NCBI RefSeq assembly: GCF_000192575.1
Contig: NZ_GL876931.1
Coordinates: 1 to 58,204, forward strand
Length of the DNA: 58,204 nucleotides
Direction: 5' to 3'
Origin: Novosphingobium nitrogenifigens DSM 19370
GTDB taxonomy: Bacteria; Pseudomonadota; Alphaproteobacteria; Sphingomonadales; Sphingomonadaceae
Both the position numbers and the translations under genes were made by a program. Shown piece by piece: positions 47,194 through 56,372 of this stretch (position 1 is its first letter; every line of letters begins with the position of its first letter). The notes below the pieces were generated by a model that saw only the letters and a list, made by a program, of their open reading frames with translations, made no database searches and was not told where the DNA came from.

Positions 47194-48408
47194 ATGAGCA
47201 CGACCCTCACCCATGCGGGGCTGCCGGTGGGCGTAACGCGCTTCGATCTGCTGCGCCTGTTCGAGCAAGTCGCCCGCCCCGGCTTCGGCCTGTCGTCCAC
47301 CGCCGTGGCGCTGGTGCGGCACTATGTCCTCAAGACGATGGATGCCGATTACCTCAAGGGCCGCATCTGCGCGGTCTGGACACAGGCCTGCCGCTTTGCC
47401 GAGGCGCTGGGCATCACGCCCCGCTCGATCAACTCAGCCGAACGCGAGCTTGAACGCGCCGGTTTCATCGTCCGCAACGCCGGCATCAATGGCGCGCGGG
47501 CCGGCGACCGGCAGGATGGCATCATCACCTGGGCGGCAGGCATCAACCTTGCGCCCCTGATCACCCGCTACGGCGAGTTGAAGGGCAAGGCCGAGGCGCT
47601 CGATCTGCAAGCCCGCGCGATCAGCCAATGCCGCGCAGAGATCCGCCAGTTAGGCCAGCGAATCCGCCACGCCTGCGACCAGACCTTGCGCGAGCGCGCC
47701 GAGGCCATCCTGCCCGGCGGTCGCACCGCCCGTATCACCAGCATCGCCCGCCTCACCGCGATCCGGGAGACCCTTGCCGCCATGCTCGACGCCATTGTCA
47801 GCGCGCCCGCAGCCAATCCCGGTGCACCAAAAACTTCCGACGCGCCGGAAGAAAACTGCGCACCCAATATACAAGATAAAAACTCACCACGAAGCTGTAG
47901 CGCGCGCGGCGCCGCGCCCGATCGGATCACGCCCACGGCTGCGGTCAGCGTGGCCACGCAGGCCTATCAGGAGCTGGTCGCGGCTTTGGGCGGGGCAACA
48001 TGGCCCAACATCGTCGAGGCCTCATGGCGAAGCTGCACCCGCCTCGGCATCGCCCAGAGCACGTGGGGCCGCGCCTGCCAGCATTTCGGACGGGAACGCG
48101 CCGCTCTCTGTGTCCTGATGATCGACCGCAACGCCGAACTGCCCGGCGACCATCGCTACAAGGCCCGATCCCCCAGCCGCTGCCTCTCGGGCATGATGCG
48201 CAAGGATCGCAGCCAAGGCTTCAACCTCACCGGCCTGTTCCGGGCGGGGCAAAGCGATCAGGTGTTGGCTGAGCATGATGGGCGGCTCGCGCCCGTCGAT
48301 CCCCTCCAGCCCGCCAGCGAGGACATCGGCAATGGCGCGCTGGGCTTGTTCGCCAGCGACCTCCTCGCTCGCCTTAGCGCCCAGTTCGAGGGAGGCGCAG
48401 CGCAATGA
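47194..48408 (+). CDS. repC: RepC-type plasmid replication initiator
   Basis: 404-residue protein with the two-part layout of RepC: an N-terminal winged-helix region (LLRLFEQVARPGFGLSSTAVALVRH, later ITPRSINSAERELERAGFI) and a conserved C-terminal domain (YQELVAALGGATWPNIVEASWRSCTRLGI, then GRERAALCVLMIDR). RepC initiates replication of repABC and related alphaproteobacterial plasmids. No repA or repB is adjacent, which is also seen in some mobilizable sphingomonad plasmids. Its presence among chromosomal-type genes suggests an integrated plasmid. Confidence 0.87.
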   Translation: MSTTLTHAGLPVGVTRFDLLRLFEQVARPGFGLSSTAVALVRHYVLKTMDADYLKGRICAVWTQACRFAEALGITPRSINSAERELERAGFIVRNAGINGARAGDRQDGIITWAAGINLAPLITRYGELKGKAEALDLQARAISQCRAEIRQLGQRIRHACDQTLRERAEAILPGGRTARITSIARLTAIRETLAAMLDAIVSAPAANPGAPKTSDAPEENCAPNIQDKNSPRSCSARGAAPDRITPTAAVSVATQAYQELVAALGGATWPNIVEASWRSCTRLGIAQSTWGRACQHFGRERAALCVLMIDRNAELPGDHRYKARSPSRCLSGMMRKDRSQGFNLTGLFRAGQSDQVLAEHDGRLAPVDPLQPASEDIGNGALGLFASDLLARLSAQFEGGAAQ

Positions 48409-48587
48409 CAGAAACCCTTTTCCCACGGCGGCCTATCGGCCGGGATGGCTTCCCCACAGGGGCCGGATTCTGCTCACTGCTCTCCAAGCGTCCCCCTGTT
48501 GAGAGCCCCAGTGAAAGGCAAATCAGGCACACACCACGCTACCCGGTAGCATGCGCGCCGTGCGGCGAAAGTCACAGAAATCCGTCA

Positions 48588-48668
48588 TCCTATGCCCTAG
48601 ATAGGCGTCTAGGGCGGCGCAAAAAGCATAGGACGCGGGCCAGCAAGCCGCCTAGAGGCCGCCTAGGG
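48588..48668. repeat. CTAG-rich cluster of inverted and tandem repeats before the mobilization genes
   Basis: TCCTATGC (48588) is the complement of GCATAGGA (48626). Within it is the perfect inverted repeat CCCTAGA-N6-TCTAGGG at 48595-48614. Then come two 11-bp tandem copies, GCCGCCTAGAG and GCCGCCTAGGG, at 48647-48668. Four CTAG tetramers fall in 70 bases. The location just before the ribbon-helix-helix gene suits an operator or an oriT. The rest of the roughly 300 bases from repC to that gene shows nothing else I can support. Confidence 0.6.
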
Positions 48669-48705
48669 CCCTATGGTTGCGCATGTCGGCAAGGCGGGCG
48701 CTGAC

Positions 48706-49509
48706 ATGGCACAACTCAATGTCACCGTCGAAGAGCATGTCCTGACAGCCGTGGATCGGCTCGCCTCGGATCGGCAGATGACGCGGCCAGCACTGGTGCG
48801 GGCGCTGCTTGACGAAGCCCTGGCGGCTGATCTTGTAGGCAGGCCGCTGTTCGCCCAACCCGAAGCGCCGTCAGCCCCGGCGATTGATCCCGCCACCTTG
48901 ATCGCGCTGACCGGGCAATTGGACAAGCTGACAAAGCGCCTCAACGCCACGCTGCGGGCGCATGACCAGCGCGACGAAGCGCTGATGGGCCAGCATGTGC
49001 TGAACGCCGAAGCGATCAATGCGGCACAAGCGAAATTAGCCGAGCAGATCAACGGACGCTTGCGCGACAGCTTTGGCCCCTTCCGCAAGGAGATGACGGG
49101 GCTTGGCGAGGTAATCAACGGGCAACAGGAAGCACTCGCCCAATTGCTCGCGCAGCACCGCGACGAGCTTGCCCGGTCGCAGAACGAAAGCCCGGCGTTT
49201 ACGGCCATCAGCCGGGAACTGACGCGGCTGGATCAATCGGTGCGGCAAGCGCGGCCCAATGTAACGATCAAGCTGTTCGACTACAGCCGCACCTTCGAGC
49301 GTTGGGAACTGGCCGCCGGGGCCGTGATGGCCTTGTCTCTGGCATTCTTTGTGTTGGTCATGATCGCGCGGATCTTGCCCGACGGTTGGTTCGCCGTGCC
49401 GGTGGGGCGGGCATTTTTCGGTAACGACCAACATGCCGAATGCGCCTTTTCTGGCGGAAGCTATTCCAGTGATGGTTCATGCCTCCGCGGCACCAGGAGG
49501 CTGTGGTGA
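48706..49509 (+). CDS. Ribbon-helix-helix membrane protein of the mobilization module
   Basis: 267-residue protein: an N-terminal ribbon-helix-helix-like domain (AQLNVTVEEHVLTAVDRLA, then TRPALVRALLDEAL), a long helical region likely to be coiled coil, and one C-terminal membrane helix (AVMALSLAFFVLVMIARIL). Similar proteins lie upstream of MobF relaxases and may bind oriT and tether the relaxosome to the membrane. The ATG at 48706 is preferred; 48673 is also in frame. Its stop overlaps the relaxase start. Confidence 0.72.
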   Translation: MAQLNVTVEEHVLTAVDRLASDRQMTRPALVRALLDEALAADLVGRPLFAQPEAPSAPAIDPATLIALTGQLDKLTKRLNATLRAHDQRDEALMGQHVLNAEAINAAQAKLAEQINGRLRDSFGPFRKEMTGLGEVINGQQEALAQLLAQHRDELARSQNESPAFTAISRELTRLDQSVRQARPNVTIKLFDYSRTFERWELAAGAVMALSLAFFVLVMIARILPDGWFAVPVGRAFFGNDQHAECAFSGGSYSSDGSCLRGTRRLW

Positions 49510-52448
49510 TGATCTCGATCGGGGTGATCGGCAATGCCTCCGGCGCGGCGGCTTACTATGCCAAGGACAATTACTATGCGGGCCCCGAAGCTGAAAGCAT
49601 CGGCCAATGGTTCGGCAAAGGGGCCGACGCCTTGAACCTAGCCGGGCCGGTCGCCGCCACCAGTTTCGAAGCCGTGCTGGCCGGACACTTGCCAAATGGC
49701 ACCGCAATCAAGGCACCGTCGGGCGCAGAGCACCGGGCAGGCCTCGATCTGGTGTTCTCGGCCCCGAAGTCTGTGTCGTTGCTGGCACTGGTGGGCGATG
49801 ATCGCCGATTGATCACCGCGCTGGAAGATAGCGTCAGGGCAACGCTGGGCTGGATCGAAGCCAACCTGATCGAGGCGCGCAAGTTTGATCCCACCTCCGG
49901 CTCGCAAGTGCCGGTGCGGACTGGCCATATGGTCGCTGCGACCTTTACCCATGATCTCTCGCGCAACCGCGATCCGCAGTTGCATGTGCACAGTGTCGTG
50001 GCCAACGCTACCTTGCGTCCCGACGGTGCATGGCGGGCGCTGAGGAATGACCCGCTCTACGATCAGCAGACCACCATAGCGGCCGTGCACAATGCCGACC
50101 TGCGCGCGCGGGTCGAGGCCTTGGGCTACCGCACGAGGCCCGCCGAAATCGGGCGCCACGGTCAGTTCGAGATCGAGGGCGTCAGCCGCGAAGCGATCGT
50201 TGCGTTCTCGACCCGCAGCGCCGAGATCGATGCCGCGCTGGAAGCAACTGGGCGCTCGGGCAGCAGCGCCGAGCGCGAGCTGGCGGCCTTGGCCACGCGC
50301 AACACCAAGGATGCCGGGGCAACGCGCGAGAGCGATCGCGCCGAATGGACCGAGCGGGCACATGCGATCGGGTTTGAACCCAAGGCGCTGGTGGAAGCGG
50401 CCATGGCGCAGGCCGAACGGGGCCAGACGTTGTGGACGCGGATTGCGCAGCAGGTGCGTGGCGTCGCGGCCAAAGGGCTGGCGATTGTCGAAGCCATGGG
50501 CCTGTCCCCGCAGGAGCGTGATCCCCTCGTGCCGGAACGCGCCGGATCGTTGACGCCCGAACAGTTTGCGGGCGCCCAGGCCGTTGCCGCTGGCGTGCGG
50601 CACATCAGCCAGACCGAAGCGGGCTTCAGCCGGTTTGAACTGATCCGCGCCAGTCTCAATCTCGGTGGGCCGATCAAGGTTGCCGATATCGAAGCGCGGG
50701 TGGACCTGCTCCAAGACAAGGGCCTGCTGCTGGCCGATGCCGATGGCGTGATGATGACCACGCGGGGCGCCATCGCCCTCGAACAGCAGGTGCTTGAACT
50801 GGCGCGAGCAGGGCAAGGACAGGGCACGGTGCTGGTCGACCGGCATGCCGAGGCGGCCGTTCAGCAACAGGCCCGCGAGCTGGGTTTGCGCCGCTTGTCG
50901 CCAAGGCAAGAAGCGGCCGCCGCCCTGATCCTCAAATCGAACGACCGGATCGTCGGTGTTCAAGGTGTTGCGGGCGCGGGCAAGTCGACCATGTTGCAAC
51001 CGGTGACGCGGATCGCTGAGGCGCAAGGGCGCAATGTTGTGGCAGTGGCGGTCGGTGCGCAGATCGCTCAGCAACTGGGGAAAGATCTGGGCGTGCCGTC
51101 CAACTCGGTCACCGGATTCCTCTATCGCCATCAGGCGCTGCTGATCGATGATGGCCTGCCAGACCTCAAGGAACGCTCGATCCATGAATTGTCCGGCTCG
51201 CTGATCATTGTCGATGAAGCTTCGACGTTGAGTTCGCGCCAGGCTGCCGACCTGATCCGGATTGCCCATGCCGCAGGCGCCGCACGGCTCGCGATGGTGG
51301 GCGACACCCGCCAATATGGCGCAGTCGAAGCAGGCAAGCCGTTTGCCGATTTGCAAAAGGCGGGGATGGCGACCGCTGAACTGACGGACAATGTCCGTGC
51401 GCGATCCGACATCATGCGCAGCCTCGCGCCGGTTCTCGATGCCGGCGACATGGCGGGGGCCTTCCGCATCCTGGAACCAGTCACGCACGAAGTTCCTCGC
51501 GGCGATGCGGCGGCGCATGCCGTGGCGCTCTGGGCACAGCGGCCACGCGAGGAGCGCGAGGCGACACTGATCCTGACCTCCGGCCGCGCCTTGCGCGCCG
51601 AGGCAAACCGCGAAGCGCAAGCCTTGCTGAAATCGCTCGGCGAAATCGGCCAGCATGGCCAGCGCCTCACCGTGCTCGACCGTGTGAACCTCAGCCGCGA
51701 AGAAGCGCGCACCATGGCGCCCTATCGCCAAGGGCTGGTCGTCCAGATCCGCACCGACATGCCCCGCCAGGGCCTCACGCGCGGGATGATCGGCACGATC
51801 ACCAGCGTGACCCCGACGCAGGTCGAACTTCGGCGCGGCAACAGCACCTGGACGCTTCAGCCTGACCGTCTTGCGCGCAATCTCAAGGAAGATGCGATCG
51901 GCCTGTTTGAGCGGCGGGACATCGAACTGCACGAGCATGATCGAATTCGGTTTACGGCCAACAATCCCAAACACGGCGTGCTCAATGCCCAGACCGCGAC
52001 GGTCGAGGCGATCTCGCCCGAGAGGGTCGTGCTGAAACTGGCCGAGGACCGGCGGCTTGAGCTTCCGCTCAACGATCCCGCCTTGAAGCGCATCGACCTT
52101 GGCTATGCCATCAACACCTATGCCGCGCAGGGTGTGACCACGACGCACGGCATTGTCGTGATGGACAGCCGCGAAAAGATGCTCTCCTCCTCGCGGACGC
52201 TGAGCGTTGCCCTGACCCGCATCGCCGATCAGCCGACGCTGGTGCTCGACAGCGCGGAGCGGTTGGAGCGCGCGGTGGGGCGGCATGATGCGGGGAAAAC
52301 CTCGGCGCTGGATATCTACCGTGCGATGACGGCTGCCAAGGAGGAGCCGAAAATTGAGCAGAAGGAGTTGCAGAAGGAACGAACGCGAGAACGCAGCATC
52401 GACAAGGAAATCGGGGCGCGGGAGCGGGATTGGGATTTTGGAATGTAG
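49509..52448 (+). CDS. MobF-family conjugative relaxase/helicase
   Basis: 979-residue relaxase of the TrwC/TraI type. Paired catalytic tyrosines lie at Y16-Y17 and Y22-Y23; the metal-binding histidines are H148, H159 and H161 in HDLSRNRDPQLHVHS. A RecD-like helicase follows, with Walker A GVAGAGKST (486-494) and Walker B IIVDEAS, ending in a charged tail. It would nick oriT and unwind the transferred strand. The ATG at 49509 overlaps the upstream stop. No coupling protein or type IV secretion genes are in the window, so transfer would need help in trans. An IS3 element sits two bases after the stop. Confidence 0.93.
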   Translation: MISIGVIGNASGAAAYYAKDNYYAGPEAESIGQWFGKGADALNLAGPVAATSFEAVLAGHLPNGTAIKAPSGAEHRAGLDLVFSAPKSVSLLALVGDDRRLITALEDSVRATLGWIEANLIEARKFDPTSGSQVPVRTGHMVAATFTHDLSRNRDPQLHVHSVVANATLRPDGAWRALRNDPLYDQQTTIAAVHNADLRARVEALGYRTRPAEIGRHGQFEIEGVSREAIVAFSTRSAEIDAALEATGRSGSSAERELAALATRNTKDAGATRESDRAEWTERAHAIGFEPKALVEAAMAQAERGQTLWTRIAQQVRGVAAKGLAIVEAMGLSPQERDPLVPERAGSLTPEQFAGAQAVAAGVRHISQTEAGFSRFELIRASLNLGGPIKVADIEARVDLLQDKGLLLADADGVMMTTRGAIALEQQVLELARAGQGQGTVLVDRHAEAAVQQQARELGLRRLSPRQEAAAALILKSNDRIVGVQGVAGAGKSTMLQPVTRIAEAQGRNVVAVAVGAQIAQQLGKDLGVPSNSVTGFLYRHQALLIDDGLPDLKERSIHELSGSLIIVDEASTLSSRQAADLIRIAHAAGAARLAMVGDTRQYGAVEAGKPFADLQKAGMATAELTDNVRARSDIMRSLAPVLDAGDMAGAFRILEPVTHEVPRGDAAAHAVALWAQRPREEREATLILTSGRALRAEANREAQALLKSLGEIGQHGQRLTVLDRVNLSREEARTMAPYRQGLVVQIRTDMPRQGLTRGMIGTITSVTPTQVELRRGNSTWTLQPDRLARNLKEDAIGLFERRDIELHEHDRIRFTANNPKHGVLNAQTATVEAISPERVVLKLAEDRRLELPLNDPALKRIDLGYAINTYAAQGVTTTHGIVVMDSREKMLSSSRTLSVALTRIADQPTLVLDSAERLERAVGRHDAGKTSALDIYRAMTAAKEEPKIEQKELQKERTRERSIDKEIGARERDWDFGM

Positions 52449-52514
52449 GGTGACCTGCCCCCCGAAAGATCCCTCATTCTGATGTAGAGTCTGTCTACGA
52501 GAAGGAGCAGACGC

Positions 52515-52778
52515 ATGAGGAAGAGCCGTTTCACCGAGGCGCAGATTATCGGGATGATCAAAGAGCAGGAGGCTGGGCTGCCGACCGTGGAGGTTTGCCG
52601 CAAGCATGGGCTGAGCACGGCGACGTTCTACAAGCTGAAGGCCAAATACGGCGGGATGGAGGTATCCGACGCCCGCCGCCTGCGACAGCTTGAGGACGAG
52701 AACGGCAAGCTCAAGCGCCTGCTGGCCGACAGCATGCTCGACAACGCCATCCTGAAGGACTTGCTGGGAAAAGTTTGA
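52515..52778 (+). CDS. IS3-family transposase OrfA
   Basis: 87-residue DNA-binding part: [20 protein letters not shown] is the HTH of IS407-type OrfA, followed by a leucine-zipper-like [25 protein letters not shown] slippery run near 52767-52773 precedes the stop and would allow a -1 shift into orfB. Confidence 0.92.
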   Translation: MRKSRFTEAQIIGMIKEQEAGLPTVEVCRKHGLSTATFYKLKAKYGGMEVSDARRLRQLEDENGKLKRLLADSMLDNAILKDLLGKV

Positions 52779-53668
52779 CGACACCGGGCCAGCGGCGGGA
52801 CGCGGTGCTGCGGGTGTTGCGGGACTATGAGGTCTCGCAACACCGGGCCTGCGGGCTGATCGGTGTCGATCCCAAGACGGTTCGGCGCGAACGCCCGCCC
52901 GACCACAGCGCCATCCGCGACGCCATGAAGGAGGTTGCGGGCAAGCGCCGTCGCTTTGGCTACCGTCGGATCGGCATCATGCTCGAGCGCCAGGGGATGA
53001 TCATGAATCACAAGAAGCTCTACCGGCTTTATCGGGAGGAAGGCTTGTCAGTGCGCCGGCGTCGCGGACGCAAACGGGCGCGGGGCAGCCGTACACCGAT
53101 GCCCGTGCCGCTGGCGCCGGGGGCACGCTGGTCGATGGACTTCGTGTCGGACACGTTCGGCGCATCGCGCAAGTTCCGGATTCTGGCCATCAATGATGAC
53201 TGTTGCCGCGAAAACCTGTGCCTGATCGCGGACACCAGCATATCCGGCGCCCGCGTGGCGCGCGAACTCGACACTTTGGTGCGCCTTTATGGCAAACCGG
53301 CTTGCATTGTCAGTGATAATGGGACCGAATTCACCAGTCGGGCGATCCTGGAATGGGCCGCCAGAAACCAGATCGAGTGGCACTACATCGATCCCGGCAA
53401 GCCCCAGCAAAATGGGTTCATCGAGAGCTTCAATGGCTCGCTGCGCGATGAACTGCTCAACGAGGAACTGTTCGACAGCCTGGCCGATGCCCGCCGGAAG
53501 CTGGCCATCTGGCGCTACGATTACAACCATGTCCGGCCCCACTCGTCTTTGGGAAATCGGACGCCTGCACAAGCGCGTCGAGCGTTCGAGCAGGACGAAA
53601 CCATCACGCCCGACGCGCTTGTGCAGGCGCAGGGCACATCGTATCTAACCGCTGGACTCTCGTTATGA
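52775..53668 (+). CDS. IS3-family transposase OrfB (integrase domain)
   Basis: 297-residue DDE catalytic part with the Asp in WSMDFVSD, the second Asp in [11 protein letters not shown] and the Glu in [14 protein letters not shown]. The frame opens at a TTG overlapping orfA by four bases, so it is probably made as an OrfAB fusion by -1 frameshifting. The N-terminal HTH_21 region ([15 protein letters not shown]) is also present. Confidence 0.93.
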   Translation: MTTPGQRRDAVLRVLRDYEVSQHRACGLIGVDPKTVRRERPPDHSAIRDAMKEVAGKRRRFGYRRIGIMLERQGMIMNHKKLYRLYREEGLSVRRRRGRKRARGSRTPMPVPLAPGARWSMDFVSDTFGASRKFRILAINDDCCRENLCLIADTSISGARVARELDTLVRLYGKPACIVSDNGTEFTSRAILEWAARNQIEWHYIDPGKPQQNGFIESFNGSLRDELLNEELFDSLADARRKLAIWRYDYNHVRPHSSLGNRTPAQARRAFEQDETITPDALVQAQGTSYLTAGLSL

Positions 53669-53699
53669 TTGAGGGACTGACGGGGGGCAGGTCAAGGGC

Positions 53700-53720
53700 A
53701 ATCTATGGTGGCCATAGATT
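53700..53720 (+). terminator. Hairpin that probably ended the relaxase transcript before the IS inserted
   Basis: AATCTATGG and its complement flank a TGG loop. Without the IS this hairpin would lie a few bases after the relaxase stop. There is no T tract, so terminator function is uncertain. The following 175 bases to 53895 show no gene. Confidence 0.4.
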
Positions 53721-53895
53721 TGCCGCCAAACAAGCACCAACCCACCCTCGACCAGCAGGTAGCGAATGACTAGGGTTGCGGACTGACCGGTAAGTCCGCT
53801 TCCTGGCGTCAGACTCGTGAAGCGGCCATTCGTTTATGCGTTTCTAGCACGGCAGTTTGGGGAAGCGCCGATGTAGGATTGGATGATCGACATGC

Positions 53896-54432
53896 TTATC
53901 CCCGATCTTCAAGCAGCTTTCGGTAATCCTTGATGCCATGCTTTCGCATCGCCTCGATCGCAGCTACACGCGCCTTTCGATCCCAATTGGAATCGTCGAC
54001 GAAGAGCGTGCTTCTCAGAGCAGCGACATGGTCTGCATCCAGTTGGTGATGTTCGGCACCGGCAATGACTGTCGCGAGATACCAATCGAAAGGGCGTAGC
54101 GCTTGGTCCAGCGAGGTACCAAGATAGCTGCTGGTTGTGACGGTACTACCCTCGACGACAAAATCGTCGTCGCGCTTGTAGCCAAAGCCCACGCCCTCGT
54201 GCCGGTCTAACTGCTCTCGCTCGCTTAGATCGATCTCGAAAATGACCCCGGGAATGGCTGAATTCGGGGCGGCAACCAGTGTCGCTTTGCCCGATCCGTC
54301 CTGACTCGCCTTAGAAAATTCGAGGTTCCATGCGCGCGCAACGCCCAGCCCCAAAGCCTTCGCCGATGGGCAACGTCCAAGCAGTCGAGCTGGCAACATG
54401 TTAGAACCGTACGCGAAGTAGAGAAACTTCAT
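53896..54432 (-). CDS. Gamma-glutamylcyclotransferase-like (AIG2/GGCT) protein
   Basis: 178-residue protein with the GGCT-fold signature FAYGSNM at the N-terminus, then PGVIFEID and LDRHEGVGFGY, which provide the cavity and the acidic residue region. Such proteins act on gamma-glutamyl amines or peptides and are also found as accessory genes in mobile islands. It lies 123 bases after the nucleotidyltransferase gene on the same strand; base composition is visibly more AT-rich than the hup region. The cellular role here is unknown. Confidence 0.82.
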   Translation of the reverse strand: MKFLYFAYGSNMLPARLLGRCPSAKALGLGVARAWNLEFSKASQDGSGKATLVAAPNSAIPGVIFEIDLSEREQLDRHEGVGFGYKRDDDFVVEGSTVTTSSYLGTSLDQALRPFDWYLATVIAGAEHHQLDADHVAALRSTLFVDDSNWDRKARVAAIEAMRKHGIKDYRKLLEDRG

Positions 54433-54555
54433 TGGCTAGTCTTCCATTATATCAAGGTATGGCGCGACACGATTTATTTGACAAGCGGTGGGCAAGGTAA
54501 CCAAATTTATTTACGCAATAGATCGCGTCCTGTCGGTTGGCATAGATACCACCGC

Positions 54556-55275
54556 TCACCGATAATCTGTAGCGTCCGCGCCATTCCGCAAAGATTTAAT
54601 AGTCTGCAGTCCGAAATCGTTTTTGCTTACCTCAAATAGTGTCCGGAATTCCTCAATCGTGCCTGCGCCCTCATTCCACGGCGCGGCCCAGCGCGAAAGA
54701 AATAAGTCTAGTCCGATCAAACCATCAGGGCGAAATTCCGCATCGTCCTTGAGGACAATAAGCGGAGCAGCTTCCGGTGCGCCAAGTAGGCTTGTCAATT
54801 CTCGCGGAGCAAAGACTGGCGCCCCCATTTCCATCGCCTTAGCGATCAGGATTGTGCGCACGACCCAAGCGATCCTCCGATTAATGAGGACACTCGGCAT
54901 ACGATGGTGGAATTGCAGGATGAACATTCCAATCTGCGTGGCCAAGTCTATCTCACGACCGTACGACTGCTTTGGCGAGAAGCGCGTCCGCAGTGCTTTC
55001 AGGAGGAAATGCGGATCCCAGATCTCCCTGGCCTCATGAGCCAAATGGCTTGCGAACAAATCGCCTTGGTCAGCCTTTTGTAGAAGGTAGTCGCAAGGAT
55101 AGACCGCCATCGCGTGCATGCCCAGCCGGATCGTGTAAGGTTGCGGCCCCTTGGACCAAACAAGAATATCGTAATCGGATTCGACATCCTCATCACCGCG
55201 CGCTCTGCTGCCAAACAGAGCGAACCCTACGACAGGGTCGCGCCAATCTACTGCATGTAAGTCTACCAGATTCAT
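54556..55275 (-). CDS. Nucleotidyltransferase-domain protein, possibly MNT-HEPN-like
   Basis: 239-residue protein. The pol-beta nucleotidyltransferase motif GSRARGDEDVESDYDILVW provides the G-S and the D-x-D of minimal nucleotidyltransferases at about residues 23-38. The remainder is mostly helical, with RREI-type Arg and His residues (LQFHHRMPSVLINRRIAW), which could be a HEPN-like or substrate-binding domain; this is a guess. The ATG overlaps the WYL regulator stop as ATGA, so both are made from one mRNA. Toxin-antitoxin or defence roles are possible; an aminoglycoside-type enzyme is less likely. Confidence 0.72.
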   Translation of the reverse strand: MNLVDLHAVDWRDPVVGFALFGSRARGDEDVESDYDILVWSKGPQPYTIRLGMHAMAVYPCDYLLQKADQGDLFASHLAHEAREIWDPHFLLKALRTRFSPKQSYGREIDLATQIGMFILQFHHRMPSVLINRRIAWVVRTILIAKAMEMGAPVFAPRELTSLLGAPEAAPLIVLKDDAEFRPDGLIGLDLFLSRWAAPWNEGAGTIEEFRTLFEVSKNDFGLQTIKSLRNGADATDYR

Positions 55276-56189
55276 TGCGGCTCAACACTACCTTGAAGTG
55301 CCATAACGCTCATTCGTCGCGCCGATAACCTCAGCTCCTCAAGTTCGTCGTTATTCAGTAGCACGAGGTGGCGTTTGCGCTTGTCGATACCGTCATCTGC
55401 GAGGTGATACTCCGAGCGAAGATAGAATAGGAGCGCCAGTCGGCACGGCTTCTCCAACTCTTCACCTTCGAAAGCGAATTCGCGCCGAACCGCTTCCTGC
55501 TCTTCGGGCGGCAGTTCTGGGTTTGGTCGCAGGCGCAGCCTCCCAATCGACTTCCATTCGAAGTCGAAGTTCGGATCGATCGTACTGTGACCACTGAGTT
55601 CGACGTTCTCTAACCGCCCAAGGTTGAAATCGCGAAAATCACCATTGCCCGCATCGTAAGCGCGAATGTGCCAGCGGCCCGCTACGTAAGCGAGTGAATG
55701 TGGCGCGAGTACTCTCTCCGTCGCGGGCTTGCCGCTCATCGTCCAATACTTGACCTTTATCTGGCGCCGCTCGTTGATCGCAGTGGTCAACAGCATGACC
55801 AGTTCGTCGCTAACGGGCCGCCGGCGAAGCTCCACGACCTCAATGTCCGGAACGGCTCCAAACCATGTGTGGTTCTTATCGAGCCATCCCAGCTTCAGTG
55901 CCTGCAATTGCAGGAGATATCGATGAGCCTGCCCGGCGACGAAGACTGGTTTATAGGTTTCAGTACGCACAAAGGACTTAGCGTGCTGGTCGTAAGCCAT
56001 GCTGAAAGGAGCGAACTCAGCAAATTTTTCCAGATCGTTGGACGCCTGCTGTGCCGAGATTTTGAAGTGCTCTCGCAGGTCTGATCGATTGATCCGGCCA
56101 TCCCAAAAGAGCCGAAAATCAATGAATTCGAGGCGGCGGCGCAACCCCGGCTTCAGATCGTCGATCGTTTCCGCATCATTCTGGCTCAT
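55272..56189 (-). CDS. WYL-domain transcriptional regulator of the BrxR/CapW kind
   Basis: 305-residue protein: an N-terminal winged helix (RLEFIDFRLFWDGRINRSDL with SAQQASNDLEKF as recognition region), a WYL domain whose core reads AGRWHIRAYDAGNGDFRDFNLGRL and a C-terminal WCX-like region. This layout and the GRWHIRA/FRDF motif resemble BrxR and CapW, repressors that control phage-defence operons. It heads a minus-strand operon and is divergent from the E2-like gene, so it is placed to control both sides. The ATG at 56189 is preferred to a GTG at 56201. Confidence 0.85.
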   Translation of the reverse strand: MSQNDAETIDDLKPGLRRRLEFIDFRLFWDGRINRSDLREHFKISAQQASNDLEKFAEFAPFSMAYDQHAKSFVRTETYKPVFVAGQAHRYLLQLQALKLGWLDKNHTWFGAVPDIEVVELRRRPVSDELVMLLTTAINERRQIKVKYWTMSGKPATERVLAPHSLAYVAGRWHIRAYDAGNGDFRDFNLGRLENVELSGHSTIDPNFDFEWKSIGRLRLRPNPELPPEEQEAVRREFAFEGEELEKPCRLALLFYLRSEYHLADDGIDKRKRHLVLLNNDELEELRLSARRMSVMALQGSVEPQ

Positions 56190-56240
56190 GCTTAACCCCA
56201 CAACTTTATGTACCCATCACCAACAAAAACTTGACTGGTT

Positions 56241-56261
56241 TATCTGATGTGGGCACAGATA
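56241..56261. promoter_or_regulatory. Inverted repeat in the divergent promoter region, candidate WYL operator
   Basis: TATCTG and CAGATA are separated by nine bases. A TTGACT hexamer begins at 56231, but no convincing -10 element is placed for it. The position between the divergent WYL and E2-like genes makes this an operator candidate; arms of six bases are short and could be chance. Confidence 0.35.
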
Positions 56262-56372
56262 GTCTGTATCGCACGACTCGTCAAAGCGATCGAGCCCAAA
56301 TGACATGGCGCTGCGCTGTGCCGGCCGAGCGACGAACGCGAGCGAGGCGTTGTAAGATTGGAGGAAGGAGAC

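Larger units (their letters stand above)
52451..53694 (+). mobile_element. Complete IS3-family insertion sequence, IS407-like, 1244 bp
   Basis: The ends begin TGACCTGCCCCCCG (52451-52464) and its exact complement (53681-53694), with weaker similarity continuing inward. The flanks carry a 4-bp duplication, AGGG at 52447-52450 and 53695-53698, as expected for the IS407 group. The element holds overlapping orfA and orfB and looks intact. Intact ends and duplication suggest a fairly recent insertion. Confidence 0.93.

Noticed and set aside
48405..48704. Open frame of 99 codons overlapping the repC stop as ATGA, with a GGAGG-like site
   Set aside because: The second half is Arg/Pro-rich without domain features and runs through the CTAG repeat cluster; it looks like a chance frame.
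49638..52784. Very long open frame (over 1000 codons) on the minus strand opposite the relaxase
   Set aside because: It is the antisense shadow of the MobF gene; the plus-strand frame has clear catalytic motifs and the minus frame has none.
54556..55275. CBASS-type CD-NTase
   Set aside because: The G-S and D-x-D motif matches minimal MNT-type nucleotidyltransferases, the protein is shorter than CD-NTases, and no CBASS effector gene of a known type is linked to it.
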